Shown here piece by piece: positions 55,377 through 64,000 of a stretch of 64,000 bases of DNA. Position numbers and translations under genes: made by a program. Every line of letters begins with the position of its first letter. Within the stretch, counting starts at the first letter, position 1. The notes beneath the pieces were generated by a model, which worked only from the letters and a program-made list of their open reading frames with translations, ran no database searches and was not told the origin of the DNA. Source of the stretch: Gonocerus acuteangulatus (Eukaryota > Arthropoda > Insecta > Hemiptera > Coreidae); NCBI GenBank assembly GCA_946811695.1, contig OX328123.1:15846538-15910537 (forward strand), given 5' to 3'.

Positions 55377-57177
55377 CAGAGTGTGGCTTAACTAATGGAT
55401 AATATGGCACCTGTGGGTAGAGGACGTTGTGGCGGTTCAGAAAAATATGTTTTATGTTTAGTAAAAGTCTTTTGGTTTTCGAGATATTCGACATTTTTGA
55501 AAATTTAAAAAAATACACCCTTTGCCACTCTTTTTGGTGTCACGACTCCAAATGAAGGAATTTGTTCACTTTGTTTTTTGGATAGAATTCCTGGATAAAT
55601 GTATTTTCTATTATAATGGAAATACAAATGGCGAGTAGGGAATATTTTGCTCAGAATTTTGTGCATGCGGGATTAGAACTATTTCATCTAACAGAATGGG
55701 CTAGAGTTTGTTGCAAATGTTGATGTGACAAAATCTCTGCGACTATTCCATAACGGCCTCCTTCGCTAACCCCTAATTCTATATTTTAGAAAGAAACCTT
55801 GCACGACAACGTTCGATTTTATGAAATTGATATAAAAAAACCGACGTCAAAGTTGAGACCTCCTGATTTATATAATGTTATGCAGACTGCACTGTATTCA
55901 GAGAGAAGAAGCAGTAAAAGCTGCATATTCCTCCAACTTACCATCCATATTTAGAAGGTTGCCTTGTCTAAATTACAGATCTCGATCTTCAACTTCACAG
56001 GCTAATCAACTCAAGATTCACACAGAAAATGAAAGCAAAAGTGATGAATGCATTGACTAGGATTTTAAAAATGTTCAGTGGACAAACAACATGTCATTAT
56101 TTTCTCACTTCATCAAAGTTATTTCTACTGGTGTTGCAAATTTCGTTTTTATTTTAATGTTCAAAATGTTATGTGTACGATTTTAATCAATAAATTCTTA
56201 ATACCCATTCTTTAAATGGACTTCATTTTTTTTTAACCTTTTTGTTTGATGATTCAATTATCTCTGTTTGATTGTTTGTTGACTTACACTGATTGGCTTC
56301 TGAACCCTCCATATGTAGGTAGTGGTTCATATGTGGGTTTAATTCGCGCCTGCAGCAAGTGAAGTTCTTTCATCCGTTGGTCCACCGAAATAAAAACCTG
56401 CTCCACCATGGATGTGTGGGAAGCGTTGTAAACGATAGATGCGACTGCATTTCGGCACTAATGTCCCAAATGCAGACTTCCCTTAAAAAATATATTATTT
56501 ATTTTATTCGTATGTTTTGTAAACCATGATTTTTGGGGCGCATTCTCTACCTGGCTGAGGGGTCGTTTCCCTGAATTCAATGGGATATGAATGACATTGT
56601 TGCTAAACATTTTAAAAACAAAATTACACAATGATGCTAATGACCCTAGCTGCCGAAGCTCCTTAATAAGTAAATACAAAAAAACATGGTTTGCATTAAA
56701 CTAGGCCTTGACTCATTGTAATAGGAATTTATTTGGTATTAAATACTGGAAATACAGCGAGATATACCATTTCGGAATCTCCATGAAACAGGCATGTTTT
56801 TCCTCAATTTGGCCCTCAGGTAACCTTTTTTTTACACCACATTAGGTTAAACTTAGGAAATAAATAAGTAAAACATGAAATTGGAGTTACATCTTTGTTT
56901 AAAAAAAAACTATACATGCAACCCAAAAATCATGTTTTGCATTCGATAGCACTTTTATCCAGAAATACTATCCAAAAAACAGAGTGAAAAAATTCCTTCG
57001 TTTGGAGTCATGAAAACCAAAAAGAGTGGCAAAGGGTGTATTCTTTTGGAATTTTCGAAAATTTTGAATATCTCAAAAACCGAAGGACTTTTACAAAACA
57101 TACACATATTTTTCTGAACCGCCACAACGTCCTCTACCCATAGTTACCATATTATCCATTCATTACCTCACACCCTG
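55377..57177. mobile_element. CAGGGTGT-TIR element, 1.8 kb
   Basis: Left TIR CAGAGTGTGGCTTAACTAAT and right TIR the inverse of CAGGGTGTGAGGTAATGAAT, bordered by TA. Inverted arms of about 190 bp contain GGTAGAGGACGTTGTGGCGG. The interior (55,570-56,990) has no recognisable transposase; the ORF 55,875-56,060 (MLCRLHCIQREEAVKAAYSS) is not recognised. TA target and CAGGGTGT ends suggest Tc1/mariner-type mobilisation. Confidence 0.8.
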
Positions 57178-57224
57178 TATATAGTATTTACATGACATAC
57201 TTATATTTGGTCATCCTACCTGCT

Positions 57225-58110
57225 TGAAAAATTCATGACTGTAGAGATATGGATCAGCCACTCGAGTATTCTTGGGTTTTGTCATTAGGTGGCCACTGCT
57301 CAAATACTAAAGAATTCTCAGATGAGCCTGTAGCAGATCAGGAACTTGGAAGAGAATGGCCGAATCTCGAAATCCAGATGTTGGGAAATTGAAGTCTAAG
57401 TTCTAGAAGTGCTTCAGGATAGCAAGGACAAATGTTTTCCCTATGGAATGCTGATTCATAAACCTGATTGAAAAGTATGCAATTGAAATTAAATGTTTTA
57501 AGTAAGAATGATTTATGGGTAACAAAATGCTCGTAGGGATTTTAGACTCGGGGTTCACTCTTGCTCCTCTAGGAAATTCGGGCATTGAATTTTTCGGTAG
57601 ATGATGGTGCTATCTCTTTAAATTGAAACTTTGAGAGAACTAAAGGCGAACCAGAGAAACAAGGCAAAGCGTCGTGTTTCCTCCATCTTTCTGACTCAGA
57701 AAAAAGAAAAGAAATAAAAAGTCAATTTTTCTGATTCGCCCTTTCTCTTCCAAGGTCCTGATATTTTTCCACTACTCCATAATTCTCGGAAATACTTAAT
57801 ATGTATGTCTCAACTACCCTAGAATTCTCGGGTATTCCTGTAGCTTAAAGTTCATCTACTGAAAAATCCTCAAGTTGGCTTGTAGCGCACATCCTGGTTA
57901 CTCAAGAATTCTCGGGTGAACATGTACTCATGTATTCTTCATGAAGGGGGTGACCTAGAGTAGCACAATCCAGCTACTGAAGAGTGCTCAGGTTTAAGTG
58001 TAGTGCATGGCTCAACTACTCAAGAGTTTTCAGGTGTACCTTTAGTGCATGGCTAAAATACTCAAGAATTCTCAGATTTTCCTGTAGTGCATGACTCAGC
58101 TACCTAAGTT
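57225..58110. repeat. Degenerate 42-bp tandem array
   Basis: Units contain TACTCAAGAATTCTCAGGT and CCTGTAGTGCATGGCTCA. Several unit starts are 42 bp apart (57,776, 57,818, about 57,859, 57,901; then 57,977, 58,019, 58,061). Two more units lie at 57,257-57,330, separated from the rest by the 57,339-57,760 element. Diverged, noncoding. Confidence 0.7.
57339..57760 (+). mobile_element. CAGGACCTTGGAAG-TIR element, 422 bp
   Basis: Starts CAGGAACTTGGAAGAGAATG and ends CTTTCTCTTCCAAGGTCCTG, a clear inverted pair. It is the best-preserved copy of the family at 1.3, 11.6 and 14.1 kb, inserted into the 42-bp array. No coding. Confidence 0.8.
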
Positions 58111-58213
58111 TTCTTCAGTCAAGGTTTTAATCCAGTTTATATTTTTGTTTTTGCTTAAAGTTATTTGAGTTTTCATTTAAGAATTTTGATTTTCTTGTTT
58201 GATGAAAATAACA

Positions 58214-58731
58214 CAGGCACAAAAATAAAGAAGTGGTCTTTTTCAAAGACAACATACATATATTCTTATGTATTTCGGCACGCTGAATCTGAATCTGGAG
58301 TCCTTTTCACTCCAACACGTTAGGTTTAAGGGCATTTGAAGGTCAAAGTTTGTATAAAGTCGTTTAAGAAGAAATAACTAGTGCTTCGATGGTTTTGAGG
58401 GTCGCTGAATTCAATGTTTATTTAACAAAAAATGAATCTGCAGTCAAAAATTCATTTTTGCCTACTAGACATATCTGTCCTTGAAATGACCTTGATTTTG
58501 CTCCGATGGTGTGAAACAGACCTCTAATTCGAATTGAGCGACCCTAAAAACCATGGAAGCTCTAGTTATTTCTTCTTAAAGGACTTTACACGAACTTTGA
58601 CCTTCAAATGCCCTTAAACCTCACGTGCAGGAGTGAAAAGGACTCCGGATTCAGATTCAGCATGTCGAAATACATAAGACTATGTGTATAATGTCTTTGG
58701 ATAATACCACTTTTTTTATTTTGTGTGCCTG
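58214..58731. mobile_element. CAGGCACA-TIR foldback element, 518 bp
   Basis: Starts CAGGCACAAAAATAAAGAAG and ends TTTTGTGTGCCTG. The arms (GAATCTGAATCTGGAGTCC, AAGGGCATTTGAAGGTC, AAGAAGAAATAACTAG) are repeated inverted around a centre near 58,470. It ends 60 bp before the 58.8-kb exon. Related copies lie at 16.1 and 32.0 kb. Confidence 0.85.
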
Positions 58732-58790
58732 TGTAATCAATAGCATTATTCAACATTAGCCCATATAATGCATGCCTTGTCTATTTACAG

Positions 58791-58868
58791 AGATCCAGAA
58801 AGTTGGACGGGGCGATGGTTCCCAGAGAAAGTTACAGAAAGGCCTGTACCCTCTCCTAATGATGAAAA
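58791..58868 (+). CDS. Secreted modular-exon gene, module exon B
   Basis: Acceptor GTCTATTTACAG, 78 nt, donor AAAA|GTAATA. It enters and leaves in phase 2, so it can be added or skipped without changing the frame. With GA from exon 2 it reads EDPESWTGRWFPEKVTERPV, PSPNDEK. ESWTGRWFP is identical to the core of the 62-kb exon and is followed by VT.(E/I)..P, then an acidic tail. Tryptophans, Gly-Arg and Phe-Pro dominate; no cysteines, so it is not disulfide-built. I recognise no domain. The role is unknown: a secreted repeat protein or peptide precursor (inference). Confidence 0.65.
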
Positions 58869-59059
58869 GTAATAATTATCGTTTAATTCTGTGTTTATCT
58901 AGCATTAAGTTATATTTCTCAGATAGATGGAATTTGTCTGTGTTTGCGTGATACATTTTTGAGTGCGAAAAACTGTCCAAACCAACTACACTGATGAAGC
59001 TTGACTGAATCCCCTCTTTTGGACATGAAAGAGTTATATGGCTGGGAGCCTCCAAATTT

Positions 59060-60275
59060 TGTCATGGGTGGCGTAAAGGAGTAATCTCCCAAACAGGCTC
59101 ATTATTGGGGTGCACTGGTCTTTCTCTTAATGATGAAAAAGCTAGCTTAGGGATATATGGTCCTAAAACCATAATTCCTAAAGCTCTTGACAGCGTTTTT
59201 AAGTCAGAATGCAGTAAGATGCAATTGAAATTACTGTCTGTGAGAACCTCAAAAAAGGTTTGAAGGAGCAAAGAATATATATAAAAACTCACAATCAATA
59301 TACACCTATGTAATGAAAAAGCTGATGAATTGGCAAAGAAGGAGTCTGAAGAATCATTCTATGGCCTAGAGCCATTTTGTGGAATATCAAAAAGTTTTTT
59401 CAAGAAAGAAATCAATGCCTGGGAAGAAGAAGAAGAAATGAACAGGTACTGCAATAGTAGATCAGGCATGAGGCAGGCAAAGCTACTCGTCAGTCAGTCT
59501 GACTAATGATAAAGCAAGGTAATCAACTGGCAAGTGCAGACATAAGTGCCCTTACCAGTTAACACTTTCACGACCAACGGCTTCAAAAAAATGTCCATCA
59601 GGGCCCAAGTCTTTCTTTTCTATAGTTATTCCAGCAAACAAAAAAAAAAAAAATAAAATAAAAAACAAGTGAACATTTTTTTTGAAATTATTTACTTTTA
59701 GTGGATTAATTACAATTTAGTTAAGTGTCCAATACGCGACAACAGCGGGCCCACTGAAGGAATTGTTCTCGGCAGATTCAGTATCATACGATCAGACCCG
59801 CAAACCTAACCGGGAATAACGTAATGAGGTCCCAAACCAAATACGAAGGGTATAGGACAAGGCCCGGAGTAGTGGGGATAGAAAGAAAGGCAAGCTATCT
59901 GCTGACGCACAAACCATGACGCTGGGCCCACAGCACACATCTTTTGGACGCATATGCCATAACGCTGGGTCTGAACGTGTTAAACGATATTGGGACTCCT
60001 CACAAGACATGAACCACGGAGAAAACATCAATGTACGATGGGTCTAATAGAGGACGCTTCCTATCGTTGGTGCCTTGAAGACATACACTCATCGAATATG
60101 AGACATTAGCCTACTGTGGACTTATGCATTTTGGTTTTGGTAGGGCAATTGTAACCAAGCCCAAGGAAATGTGTGGAGCTGCAAGTTTGAAATGGAGCGA
60201 ATAAGGGGCGCTTGTCACAATAGATTGTGTTCCACACCTCTCAAAATCCCTATTGTATTGTATTGTTTTTGATAG
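59060..60275 (+). pseudogene. LINE RNase H to 3' end, split by piggyBac MITE
   Basis: The + strand reads GSLLGCTGLSLNDEKASLGI, YGPKTIIPKAL and VFKSEC (RNase H first strands), then NEKADELAKKESEESFYGLE (the GN..AD.LAK RNase H motif). After the TTAA-flanked MITE it continues LGLLTRHEPRRKHQCTMGLI, EDASYRWCLED. This is the LTGH..L..HL..MGL..D..CR.C knuckle of I/Jockey-type LINEs. It ends with a TATTGTATTGTATTG tail near 60,270. Many frame breaks; inactive. Confidence 0.75.
59563..59979. mobile_element. piggyBac-type MITE, 417 bp
   Basis: TTAA at 59,559-59,562 and 59,980-59,983. Left end CACTTTCACGACCAACGGC; right end GCTGGGTCTGAACGTG. Truncated relatives start at 62,585 and 63,238 (CCCTTTCAGAACCGATGGC). 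Removing it rejoins the LINE reading across a single TTAA. Confidence 0.85.
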
Positions 60276-60719
60276 AAATGTTTAACGGACTTGATCGCAT
60301 TGGTTACATGATTGGAAATTTGTTTTGGTGGGAAATTAAATTCTTAATTTGGCGGGAATTGATTTTTAATCATCGCTGAGTATTAATCGTGTAAAAGAGT
60401 AATATAAATTAATGGGTATATGCAAAAACTGTACAATTTATTATGAGAAATGGATAATTGTTTTTTATTTACTTCACGAATTTCATTTTCATGATCAGAA
60501 TGATTTTCCTTTAGAAGGAAATATTTTTTGTTAGTTTTAATTCATTTTTTTTTTTTTTTTGCCTCCTTAATGCTGGAATGTAGATTAAGTTGGCCTGCCT
60601 TACAGGCTTTTGGAACCTCGCAAATCCTCAGCATACTGATGTTTCCCAGTGAAGTGACTGTCAAAAGCCTGATCTGTTATCCCCTCTTTATTGGTGTATT
60701 TAATAAAACACATTTTACT

Positions 60720-61017
60720 TCATGACCGTAGTCAGTGTTGAGGTCATAACCATAATAACGATTACGATTATAATCACAGGCCCTGAAGATATGATTACGA
60801 CTATATTCGTAATTACAAGAGTGTTCACAATTACACTTGCAATCACACCTTTTATTATATTGACACTGGTAATGACAACATTTTTTTGTAATTACGACTC
60901 TAATCAAAGCTCTTTCTGCGATTATGGCTGTAATTACAACTATTTTTTCTGTGATTACAACTGTAATCACAATTTGTTTTCTGTAATTACAACTGTAATC
61001 ACAAATTTATTCTGTGA
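60720..61017. repeat. Short palindromic repeat array, left part
   Basis: Imperfect repeats of TGTAATTACAACTGTAATCA type, each half the complement of the other (GTAATTAC, GTAATCAC). They continue after the Helitron at 61,469-61,870. ORFs rich in Ile/Thr or Tyr/Asn/Arg here are by-products. Confidence 0.8.
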
Positions 61018-61468
61018 CTAGCTGTGCCCGCGATTTCGTCCACATGGATAGCGACTTAGGGCAGCATTTTTGGATACATCTTTTGTTTTATTTTGGATTA
61101 TACACACCGTTGTATGGGTATTAAAAAAAAACAAAAAAAAACAAAAAAAAAACAAAAAAAAACTCTGGTTTGTATCCTGTTAACGATAGTTCATTAAATG
61201 TTCAACACGATTCTTTACATTGGCATAACTTTTTTTATTTATGAATCGATTGACATAAAACAAACACTAAATGTTAAGTGATGCTTACCACAATATATTA
61301 GTGAAAACTGCAACTAATCTGAGATTAGCGCGCACTGATAAACAGACATACATACAAAAAATCATTGTTTTGGGCACTAATGTGTTGATAAGGGCCCCCA
61401 ATAGTATTTTTCCCATATATCTTCCACGTACAGACAGCGATCTGTTAGAATTTTATTATATGTATAGA
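61018..61468 (-). mobile_element. Helitron (family E), inverted, 451 bp
   Basis: On the minus strand: starts TCTATACATATAATAAAATTC and ends TGTGGACGAAATCGCGGGCA, CAG, CTAG, with A and T on the outside. Deleting it joins CTGTGA to TTACAAC, recreating the array unit exactly; this fixes both borders. No coding; an (AAAAAAAC)n stretch lies at 61,121-61,161. Confidence 0.92.
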
Positions 61469-61870
61469 TTACAACAGTAATCATAACCATTCTGTTATTA
61501 CGAACATAATCATAACCTTTCTGTGATCAGGCACGTAATCATAACCTTTCTGTGATTAGGAATGTAATCACAACTTTTCATGCAATTACCACTGTAATCC
61601 CAGCGTCATTTATTTTTATAGATTAGACTACTATAACCGGGTTCTTACCAATAATTACCGTTATATCAATACAGATCACCATGTCTCAACTCTTCATATC
61701 TATGATTCTCATTATCTTGATGCGAACAGTTTTCCAATTCTCCTGCTCAGATGTGTGTTGTGTTTGAGACTTTTCAGTCGTAATTACAGAGAAAGATGTG
61801 ATTTCGTTTGTAATCACAGAAAGGTTATGATTATAGTTGTAATCACAGCTCGTTGTTGTGATGGTAACCT
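61469..61870. repeat. Short palindromic repeat array, right part
   Basis: AACCTTTCTGTGATTAGG, ATGTAATCACAACTTT and, from about 61,780, CGTAATTACAGAGAAAGATG and related units in the opposite sense, interrupted by unrelated DNA at 61,610-61,775. Confidence 0.7.
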
Positions 61871-62050
61871 TAATCGTAATTATGACTATTATTATGCTTA
61901 ACTCTGACCATAGTAATATGTGCTATTAAACTTTCTCTTGTTTTTAATTTTTGAATTATGTTTTATTAAATTGTATTATAGATACTGATGGGAGTATCCA
62001 AGCGTACATAAGTAGTTCATAAAATGCATGTTATATCTATTTTTTCACAG

Positions 62051-62128
62051 AGATTCAAGCCAGGAGAGCTGGACTGGGCGATGGTTCCCAGACGTAACTA
62101 TAGAAAAGCCACATCAATATGGTGAAAT
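62051..62128 (+). CDS. Secreted modular-exon gene, module exon C
   Basis: Acceptor TTTTTTCACAG, 78 nt, donor GAAAT|GTAAAA; phase 2 in and out. After exon B (AA|A = Lys) it reads DSSQESWTGRWFPDVTIEKP, HQYGE and two bases. It has the same length and the same ESWTGRWFP core as exon B, and the flanking intron text (AAAATGCATGTTATATCTAT before, GTAAAATAATT after) matches that of the 54.9-kb exon. Exon and intron were therefore duplicated together. The gene must continue beyond the window, since no stop codon follows in phase. Product unrecognised. Confidence 0.65.
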
Positions 62129-62454
62129 GTAAAATAATTATCTTCTTCAGTGTAAATATTGCCTATGCATGATGAAAAATCATTCTTTTTGGACTAGAAT
62201 GAAGTCTGCTCTTTGCTTGCTTATTTCATGTTTAGTGAGTACTTGCATGTTGTAATATTAATTTAAGTAACCAAATATAAATTGTTGATTTCATAATAAT
62301 ATTTCACTTGTGACGCTTTGCCCTTGGTTTAAATTTATATAATTATATGTCACTTGCTTTAATTTTTTTGGTTTAATTTATTTATTCTATGCTGATGAAA
62401 ACTGACTTCTCCAACAAAAAAAATTTTTACATTCTGTATTTTACATCTCATATT

Positions 62455-62715
62455 TTTTTTTTTAACGGAGTACCAACATCTGAACCATTAGCACCGACAT
62501 CCATAGTGCAGCCGGGAATTTTCCCTACAGGCCCTGAAATGAGAAAAATTCCGGCTCCAACCCACCACAGTGTCTAATATTATTAACCCTTTCAGAACCG
62601 ATGGCTTCGAAAAAAATGTCCATGAGGGCCCAAGTTATTTAGGCAAACACATAAACAAAATAAATGAGTGAATAAATTTTTGAAATGATGAACTTTTAGT
62701 GGATTAGTTACAATT
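62455..62715. repeat. SINE fragment plus piggyBac-MITE left end (copy 1)
   Basis: 62,455-62,575 is a minus-strand SINE without a complete head (GGTGGGTTGGAGCC, TTTTTCTCATTT, GGTGCTAATGG tail). It is followed at 62,585 by TTAACCCTTTCAGAACC of the 59.6-kb MITE family. The block recurs at 63,113-63,395. Confidence 0.75.
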
Positions 62716-63112
62716 TCGAGTCATGAAAACCAAAAAGAGTGGCAAAGGTTGTATTCTTTTGGAATTTTCGGAAATTTTGAATATCTCAAAATCCGAAGGA
62801 CTTTTACAAAACATACACATATTTTTCTGGACCGCCACAACGTCCTCTACCCATAGGTACCATATTATCCATTCATTACCTCACACCCTGTATATAGTAT
62901 TTACATGACATACTTATATTTGGTCATCCTACCTGCTTGAAAAATCCATGACTGTGGAGATATGGATCAGCCACTCGAGTATTCTTGGGTTTTGTCATTA
63001 GGTGGCCACTGCTCAAATACTAAAGAATTCTCAGATGAGCCTGTAGCAGATCAGGAACTTGGAAGAGAATGGCCGAATCTCGAAATCCAGATGATGGGAA
63101 ATTGAAGTCAAA
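62716..63112 (+). repeat. Copy of 57,003-57,400
   Basis: About 395 bp nearly identical to 57,003-57,400. It spans the right arm of the CAGGGTGT-TIR element, two 42-bp-array units and the start of the 57,339 element. A composite piece was therefore copied after all three were in place. Confidence 0.9.
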
Positions 63113-63395
63113 GTTTTAACGGAGTACCAACATCTGAACCATTAGCACCGACATCCATAGTGCAGCCGGGAATTTTCCCAACAGGCCCTGAAATGAGAAA
63201 AATTCCGGCTCCAACCCACCACAATGTCTAATATTATTAACGCTTTCAGAACCGATGGCTTCGAAAAAAAATGTCCATGAGGGCCCAAGTTTTCTTTTTC
63301 TATAGTTATTTAGGCAAACAGATAAACAAAATAAATAAGTGAATAAATTTTTGAAATTATGAACTTTTTGTGGATTAGTTACAATTTAGTTAAGT
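63113..63395. repeat. SINE fragment plus piggyBac-MITE left end (copy 2)
   Basis: Nearly identical to 62,455-62,715, including TTCCGGCTCCAACCCACCAC. The MITE part extends further, to ATTTAGTTAAGTGT, where the SINE at 63,403 is inserted. Confidence 0.85.
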
Positions 63396-63399
63396 GTTT

Positions 63400-63572
63400 C
63401 TTTTTTTTATGGCGCACCGACAATTGGGTAATTAGCACCTACATCTATGGTGCACCAGGGAATCTACTCAACATGCCCTTAAATGAGAAAAATCCCTGCT
63501 GCAGTTGGGACTCGAACCCACCATCTCCCGCATGAGAATCTAAGGCGTTAGCCACTAGACCACGGGGAGACC
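63400..63572 (-). mobile_element. tRNA-derived SINE, full length
   Basis: The minus strand starts GGTCTCCCCGTGG. It has an A box TGGTCTAGTGG (63,552-63,562 on +), a perfect B box GGTTCGAGTCC (63,508-63,518), the body TTTTTCTCATTTAAGGGCA, and the tail GGTGCTAATTACCCAATTGT then CGGTGCGCC and poly-A. The tail is the same hairpin module as in the 5S SINE. The head resembles an intact tRNA, but it is fused to a SINE body and tail. Confidence 0.88.
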
Positions 63573-63632
63573 CTATTTCATTATTATTTCTCATATTCAC
63601 ATTATCTGTGGTTTCTCTTTTAAAAATATATA

Positions 63633-64000
63633 CAGGGTGTCCTGCATTGAGGTGTCCTAACTTTAGGGGTTTATTCTGCATATCATTTGTAGTTCAGGGG
63701 CGCAAAAATGAGCATTCTATCTGAAAATGTAGAGGAGCTACTCAATATTTTGTCTATTTTAAAAAGTACTGGCTTTTTTAAAGAAAAACTTTGTTTTCGG
63801 GATTTGTCATCAATGTATCGAAAATAATGACAACATTTTTAAAATCTACATTAAATATCCAATAACACATCTGTTATTGGAATATTACCATGTAAATTAA
63901 GAGCTATATTAAAAGCCATATAGGTGAGAATGTTTAATATTAGTTTTTTATTAAATTATTCAATATTTTCTTAATCAGCTATTTTTAGACCACCTCAAAA
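63633..64000 (+). mobile_element. Left end of a CAGGGTGTCC-TIR element, runs off window
   Basis: TA then CAGGGTGTCCTGCATTGAGG. Similar terminal octamer to the 55.4-kb element but different interior. Right end not in the window. Confidence 0.45.

Noticed and set aside
55875..56060. A gene captured by the 1.8-kb TIR element
   Set aside because: 61 codons, no recognised domain and no splice sites; kept only as a remark in the element entry.
60677..61021. Two proteins rich in Thr/Ile and Tyr/Asn/Cys
   Set aside because: Both are read from the palindromic GTAATTAC repeat array.
63508..63572. A functional tRNA gene
   Set aside because: A and B boxes are good, but the sequence runs straight into the SINE body with no acceptor-stem closure or terminator.

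Overview
This is animal nuclear DNA, most likely from an arthropod (probably an insect). It is AT-rich, introns have GT...AG borders, and there are long microsatellites and no bacterial-style operons. It also holds a 5S rRNA-headed SINE and a mix of mariner, piggyBac, hAT-like, Helitron, Penelope-type and LINE elements. The species cannot be told from the window. No database search was possible, so all family names rest on motif reading.

The first 49 kb is almost entirely dead or non-autonomous transposons nested in each other. The main layers are: G-tract tandem repeats (1-420, 21.4-21.7 kb, 25.9-26.3 kb); SINEs with 5S or tRNA heads and a shared 3' hairpin tail (0.8-2.5, 5.5, 14.6, 15.5, 62.5-63.6 kb); hAT-type elements with exact or near-exact 8-bp target duplications (4.1, 5.1, 18.9, 19.7, 39.2, 45.2, 48.2 kb); a 38-copy 21-bp minisatellite (6.8-7.6 kb); two internally deleted piggyBac elements (22.4 and 26.4 kb); six Helitrons with CTAG ends (8.8, 36.7, 37.7, 42.9, 43.7, 47.7 kb; a seventh lies at 61.0 kb); LINE fragments on both strands; and Penelope-type repeats with hammerhead-ribozyme motifs (10.2, 29.7, 30.1, 45.1 kb).

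The one candidate host gene lies on the + strand from about 49.26 kb and runs off the right edge. A TATA box is followed by exon 1 (49,390-49,528, with a signal peptide), exon 2 (49,662-49,728), and two 78-nt phase-2 exons (58,791-58,868 and 62,051-62,128). These two exons encode diverged copies of one module sharing ESWTGRWFP. A third, 56-nt relative at 54,920-54,975 carries a frame-breaking deletion. I do not recognise the protein; it looks like a secreted polypeptide grown by exon duplication. Its introns hold a mariner (51.8-53.0 kb), a LINE 3' end (53.5-54.5 kb), a 1.8-kb TIR element (55.4-57.2 kb), a 42-bp tandem array, a LINE broken by a piggyBac MITE (59.1-60.3 kb), and a Helitron inside an array of short palindromic repeats (60.7-61.9 kb).

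No functional rRNA or tRNA gene, CRISPR array or virus was found. Stretches not listed (for example 7.6-8.1, 13.6-14.1, 16.4-17.2, 20.9-21.3, 23.4-24.2, 28.1-28.9, 40.4-41.0, 50.7-51.4 kb) are AT-rich DNA in which I see no supported feature.
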